NCBI GenBank assembly: GCA_016195565.1
Contig: JACPZK010000031.1
Span: forward strand, 124,001-188,000
Origin: Nitrospirota bacterium
GTDB lineage: Bacteria; Nitrospirota; Thermodesulfovibrionia; Thermodesulfovibrionales; UBA1546
Direction of reading: 5' to 3'
Length of the DNA stretch: 64,000 nt
This document shows, in pieces, positions 61,484 through 64,000 of this stretch (positions are counted from its first letter, which is position 1; each line of letters opens with the position of its first letter). The position numbers and the translations under genes are program-made. The notes below the pieces were generated by a model. The model was not told the DNA's origin. It searched no databases and saw only the letters and a program-made list of their open reading frames with translations.

Positions 61484-62878
61484 TTATGCCTCGCCGCCAA
61501 CTACTATTTCAGGGATCCTTATTGTCGGCATTGCATCGGATACCGGTGCTCCCTGATTGTCTTTGCCGCAGGTCCCTATTGAAAAGCCGAGATCAGAAGC
61601 AACCATGTCAATAGATTTCAGGATTTCAGGCCCGCTCCCTGTAAGCGTTGCGCCTCTTACAGGTTCTCCGATAACTCCATTTTTAATTATATAGCCTTCC
61701 TGAACATCAAAAACAAAGTCGCCGTTCACCGTGTTAACCTGGCCTCCGCCCATCTTTTTGACAAAGATGCCTTCCGTAACTGATTTCAGGACATCTTCAG
61801 GCCTGGATTCACCGGGAGCGATAAAAGTGTTTGTCATCCGCGGAATCGGCCTGTTGCGGTATGACTCTCTGCGTCCGTTTCCGGTTGAGCTTGTCTTGTC
61901 CTGCATAGCTGTAAACCTGTCGTACATATACCCGATAAGCTCCCCGTTTTTTACAAGCACTGTTCTTTGCGCCGGCGTGCCTTCGTCGTCAAAGCGGAAG
62001 GAGCCTCTTTTATTTGGAAGCGTCGCATCGTCAATAACAGTCACTAAAGGAGATGCGACTATCTCGCCGATTTTTTGGGAATATACCGAGAGTCCCTGCT
62101 GTGCAAGGTCAGCCTCAAGCCCATGCCCTATTGCTTCGTGTATCATGGTGCCGCCAGCCTCGGATGATATAACGACAGGCATCCTTCCGCCCGGTGCCCT
62201 TCTGGCATTAAGCATCATGAGCGAACGCTCTACAGCTTTTAACGCTATATCTTCCGGTGTTACACTCTCAAAAAGCTCAAAGCCGATAGAGCCTCCTGCC
62301 TGTTCATATCCTGTCTGAATTATGCCGTTGTCAGATACCACTATGTGGACCACCATAAGCGTATGAATACGCTTGTCTTCTGCCGTAAAACCGTCAGATG
62401 CCGCTATCTGGACTTTCTGCGCAAAGTCGCGGTACCCGACTAATACCTGTCTTACCCTTTTATCAAAATCCCTTGCAGTCTTGTTTGCAGTCCTCACAAG
62501 TTCTATTTTTCTGCCTACAGGTATTTTTTCAGGAAGAAGTTTTATAGCGTAATCAACATTAGGTTTCTGTTTTCTAAGGTCCAGCGTAAAGTCTTTGTCC
62601 TCTGACTTCCCGCTTGCAAGATGTAATGCCTTTAAACTGCCGGCCAGCTCTAACAATGCCTTTTCGGATATGTCGTTGCTGAAGGCATAATAAGTTTTTC
62701 CGTCCGCTATCAGCCTTATCCCAACTCCTGAATCGACGCCTGTGAATATCTTTTCTATCTTATTGTCTTCAAGCTGTATTGATGTAGGCTTTCTGTGTTC
62801 AACGAACACGTCCGCGTATTCCCCGCCTGAAGAGAGAGTCTTTTTGAGAATCTTTAGAAGAAGCTCATTATCCAGCAT
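61484..62878 (-). CDS. tldD: TldD metalloprotease subunit
   Basis: 464 residues. TldD/PmbA proteins form a zinc peptidase; the HExxxH motif is HEAIGH at 247-252, in GGTMIHEAIGHGLEAD. Further family segments are YDRFTAMQDKTSSTGNGRRES and GPEILKSIDMVASDL. It degrades unfolded or modified peptides with its partner TldE/PmbA, which is not in the window. Cytoplasmic. Confidence 0.95.
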   Translation of the reverse strand: MLDNELLLKILKKTLSSGGEYADVFVEHRKPTSIQLEDNKIEKIFTGVDSGVGIRLIADGKTYYAFSNDISEKALLELAGSLKALHLASGKSEDKDFTLDLRKQKPNVDYAIKLLPEKIPVGRKIELVRTANKTARDFDKRVRQVLVGYRDFAQKVQIAASDGFTAEDKRIHTLMVVHIVVSDNGIIQTGYEQAGGSIGFELFESVTPEDIALKAVERSLMMLNARRAPGGRMPVVISSEAGGTMIHEAIGHGLEADLAQQGLSVYSQKIGEIVASPLVTVIDDATLPNKRGSFRFDDEGTPAQRTVLVKNGELIGYMYDRFTAMQDKTSSTGNGRRESYRNRPIPRMTNTFIAPGESRPEDVLKSVTEGIFVKKMGGGQVNTVNGDFVFDVQEGYIIKNGVIGEPVRGATLTGSGPEILKSIDMVASDLGFSIGTCGKDNQGAPVSDAMPTIRIPEIVVGGEA

Positions 62879-63163
62879 TAATATCCTCGATTTTTGTCAT
62901 TGCGCGGCAATCTCACCCGAATTGTCATTGCGAGCCCAACGGGCGCGGCAATTTCATTTATTATAGCATTAAGAAAAAAGTTTAAGAGACTGCCATTATG
63001 ATGCGCCCTTTCATCCTACTCTATTGCCCGTTGATACCCTGACACTTTGACGCTTTGATACTCCGAAACTTTATTGCTTCCCCGCTTGCTTGCTTCCGCG
63101 CTTCCTGCTGCTATGGCGCTGAAAAAATACGGCGGTTTAGTATAAAATGTGTTTTAATAACAC
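62879..63163. other. Gap with repeats before the accessory region
   Basis: Behind tldD lies a REP-like unit (62895-62955), then about 160 bases of low-complexity sequence with CTTTGA and GCTTGCTTC duplications and no gene. The last 25 bases carry the promoter/operator-like element at 63141. The base pattern changes here from housekeeping genes to accessory DNA. Confidence 0.55.
62895..62955. repeat. Two partial REP-like units, GTCATTGCG family
   Basis: GTCATTGCGCGGCAATCTC followed by GTCATTGCGAGCCCAACGGG with GCGGCAATTTC. The two share the flanks of the hairpin at 59277-59316; the first has lost its central stem. They lie right after the tldD start, on its upstream side. Confidence 0.75.
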
Positions 63164-63164
63164 A
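63141..63164 (+). promoter_or_regulatory. TATAAA box followed by operator-like palindrome
   Basis: TATAAA is followed at 63148-63164 by the inverted repeat TGTGTT-TTAAT-AACACA, whose last base is the A of the following ATG. A repressor bound here would cover the transcription and translation start of the decayed gene. No clear -35 box is seen. Confidence 0.4.
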
Positions 63165-63332
63165 TGGCTAAATCCTCTAAAAAAACACAGTCGGCGTTGT
63201 TTAAAGACCTTTGGCTAACCTCAGGCATCTTTTCAAGCCATTATCTTTTAGAACGCCTGCCGCAAGCGGCTTATAAATTATTTATATAGATTGACGGATG
63301 AAGAGATTGAGATTGTGGAGGGCAGAAAATGA
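63164..63332 (+). pseudogene. Decayed gene, possibly a restriction-methylase: N- and C-terminal remnants
   Basis: The first frame reads 41 residues (KDLWLTSGIFSSHYLLERLP in the middle) and stops. From about 63271 a different frame reads NYLYRLTDEEIEIVEGRK and stops. The second piece resembles the C-terminal end of Eco57I/type IIG and type I methylase-endonucleases (LYGLTEEEI-type). The pieces meet at a GCCGC/GCGGC hairpin, consistent with an internal deletion that removed the middle and shifted the frame. The family is recognised from short end motifs only, so the identity is tentative. Confidence 0.45.
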
Positions 63333-63385
63333 TTGATTTACATGAGATGGGAAAGAACTGGCTTGAGAGAGCAAGGAGCGTGTGA
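63329..63385 (+). CDS. Possible 18-residue leader or remnant peptide
   Basis: An ATG overlapping the stop of the remnant (ATGA) opens MIDLHEMGKNWLERARSV and stops 3 bases before the NTPase start. It contains the AAGGAG used by that gene. It may be a coupling peptide or another fragment; evidence is weak. Confidence 0.2.
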   Translation: MIDLHEMGKNWLERARSV

Positions 63386-63388
63386 ATA

Positions 63389-64000
63389 ATGGAAAAATTA
63401 AAGGGCTATATCTATAAGAATATAGTCCGCATCATTGGCACGTTATTAGTGTCAATATTTTTCGTGTTCTTGATTATTCCTGCCTTAATGAGTCTGGAAT
63501 TTGTAAAAACCTTTTCCAATACTACTGCAAAGGAGCCGTTTATAGCTATTACCGCCTTTGTGTTATTTTGCGCTATATTTTCATGGGGATGGGCACGAAG
63601 TCTATGGGAGAAATATAAAAACACCTGGGGATTAGAAACGCCGCAAATTGTTTATCCTGATTACATATCTTTGTTTATCTTTTTTTCCATTTTATTGATC
63701 GCATTATTTCAAACCGAGTCAGTCCCAAGTCTTTCAGTAGGATTCAAAGTTTTCGCAAGTATTAATCTTATGGTTCTTCTGGGATGGTTTTTATCGAGTT
63801 ATTTCATCAGGAAAAACAAGGTAAAAAACGATGATGCGAAAGATTTTGATATCCACTCGTTGTCTGATGAGCCTATATCATCAGACAAGCAAGATTTATT
63901 AGGGCGAGAGAAATTCACAGAGGATTTATACAAAGAAATCACAAATCTTCCTTTTAGCGATTCTTTTGTATTTGGTCTTTACGGGAGTTGGGGTGAGGGC
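63389..64000 (+). CDS. KAP-type P-loop NTPase, membrane-anchored, 3' end missing
   Basis: 204 codons are present and the frame is open to the window end. Four membrane helices are visible at about 13-34, 50-69, 91-109 and 119-140. After a charged linker comes DLLGREKFTEDLYKEI and then FGLYGSWGEG, the beginning of a Walker A motif in the form seen in KAP-family NTPases. These relate to phage exclusion (PifA) and defence systems such as QatA. An AAGGAG ribosome binding site lies ten bases before the ATG. The lysine and serine/threonine completing Walker A lie outside the window. Confidence 0.72.
   Translation, partial: MEKLKGYIYKNIVRIIGTLLVSIFFVFLIIPALMSLEFVKTFSNTTAKEPFIAITAFVLFCAIFSWGWARSLWEKYKNTWGLETPQIVYPDYISLFIFFSILLIALFQTESVPSLSVGFKVFASINLMVLLGWFLSSYFIRKNKVKNDDAKDFDIHSLSDEPISSDKQDLLGREKFTEDLYKEITNLPFSDSFVFGLYGSWGEG

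Overview
The window comes from a Gram-negative bacterium: it carries lipid A (lpxC), Kdo (kdsB), heptosyltransferase, O-antigen ligase and SurA-type periplasmic chaperone genes. The DNA is moderately AT-rich. The mix of many cobalamin-binding radical SAM enzymes with LPS genes, a glnB-glnA pair and a citrate/isocitrate enzyme pair fits an uncultured anaerobe, for example a Nitrospirota or deltaproteobacterial lineage. That placement is inference only; there is no rRNA or other phylogenetic marker to settle it.

Region 1 (1-31801, all + strand) is a long surface-glycan cluster. It starts inside kdsB and runs through nucleotide-sugar genes (cytidylyltransferase, a second sugar nucleotidyltransferase, three extended SDR enzymes, a PLP sugar aminotransferase, an RmlC-like cupin), glycosyltransferases of GT2, GT4 and GT-C type, a small four-helix EmrE-like protein and an O-antigen polymerase/ligase. 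Interspersed are six cobalamin-binding radical SAM proteins and one SPASM radical SAM protein. The right end holds a compact GDP-D-glycero-alpha-D-manno-heptose pathway (nucleotidyltransferase-phosphatase fusion, kinase, isomerase) and a WecA-like initiating transferase.

Region 2 (31811-36058, - strand) has a nucleotide-sugar dehydrogenase, glnA, glnB and a class I glutamine amidotransferase. Region 3 (36188-47901, - strand) is a tightly overlapping 11-gene LPS-core-like operon: four GT9 heptosyltransferase-family genes, an O-antigen ligase, two GT4 enzymes, a CgeB-like glycosyltransferase, two methyltransferases and a polysaccharide deacetylase. Two of its genes have repeat-derived sequence inserted in frame.

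Region 4 (48261-62878) is mostly housekeeping on both strands: PpiD-like chaperone, an isopropylmalate-synthase-family enzyme beside an isocitrate dehydrogenase (possible Re-citrate synthase module), CNNM/CorC protein, beta-CASP nuclease-like protein, a zinc-ribbon response regulator, tRNA-binding protein, coaD, a toxin-antitoxin pair inserted between coaD and rsmD, purN, a SurA-like isomerase, a winged-helix/nucleotidyltransferase-like regulator, lpxC and tldD.

Region 5 (62879-64000) looks like the edge of a defence or accessory island. It contains a decayed, possibly restriction-methylase-derived remnant and the start of a membrane-anchored KAP-type P-loop NTPase that runs off the window. 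REP-like hairpins and an AT-rich repeat family are scattered through the right half, in gaps, at gene ends and inside genes.
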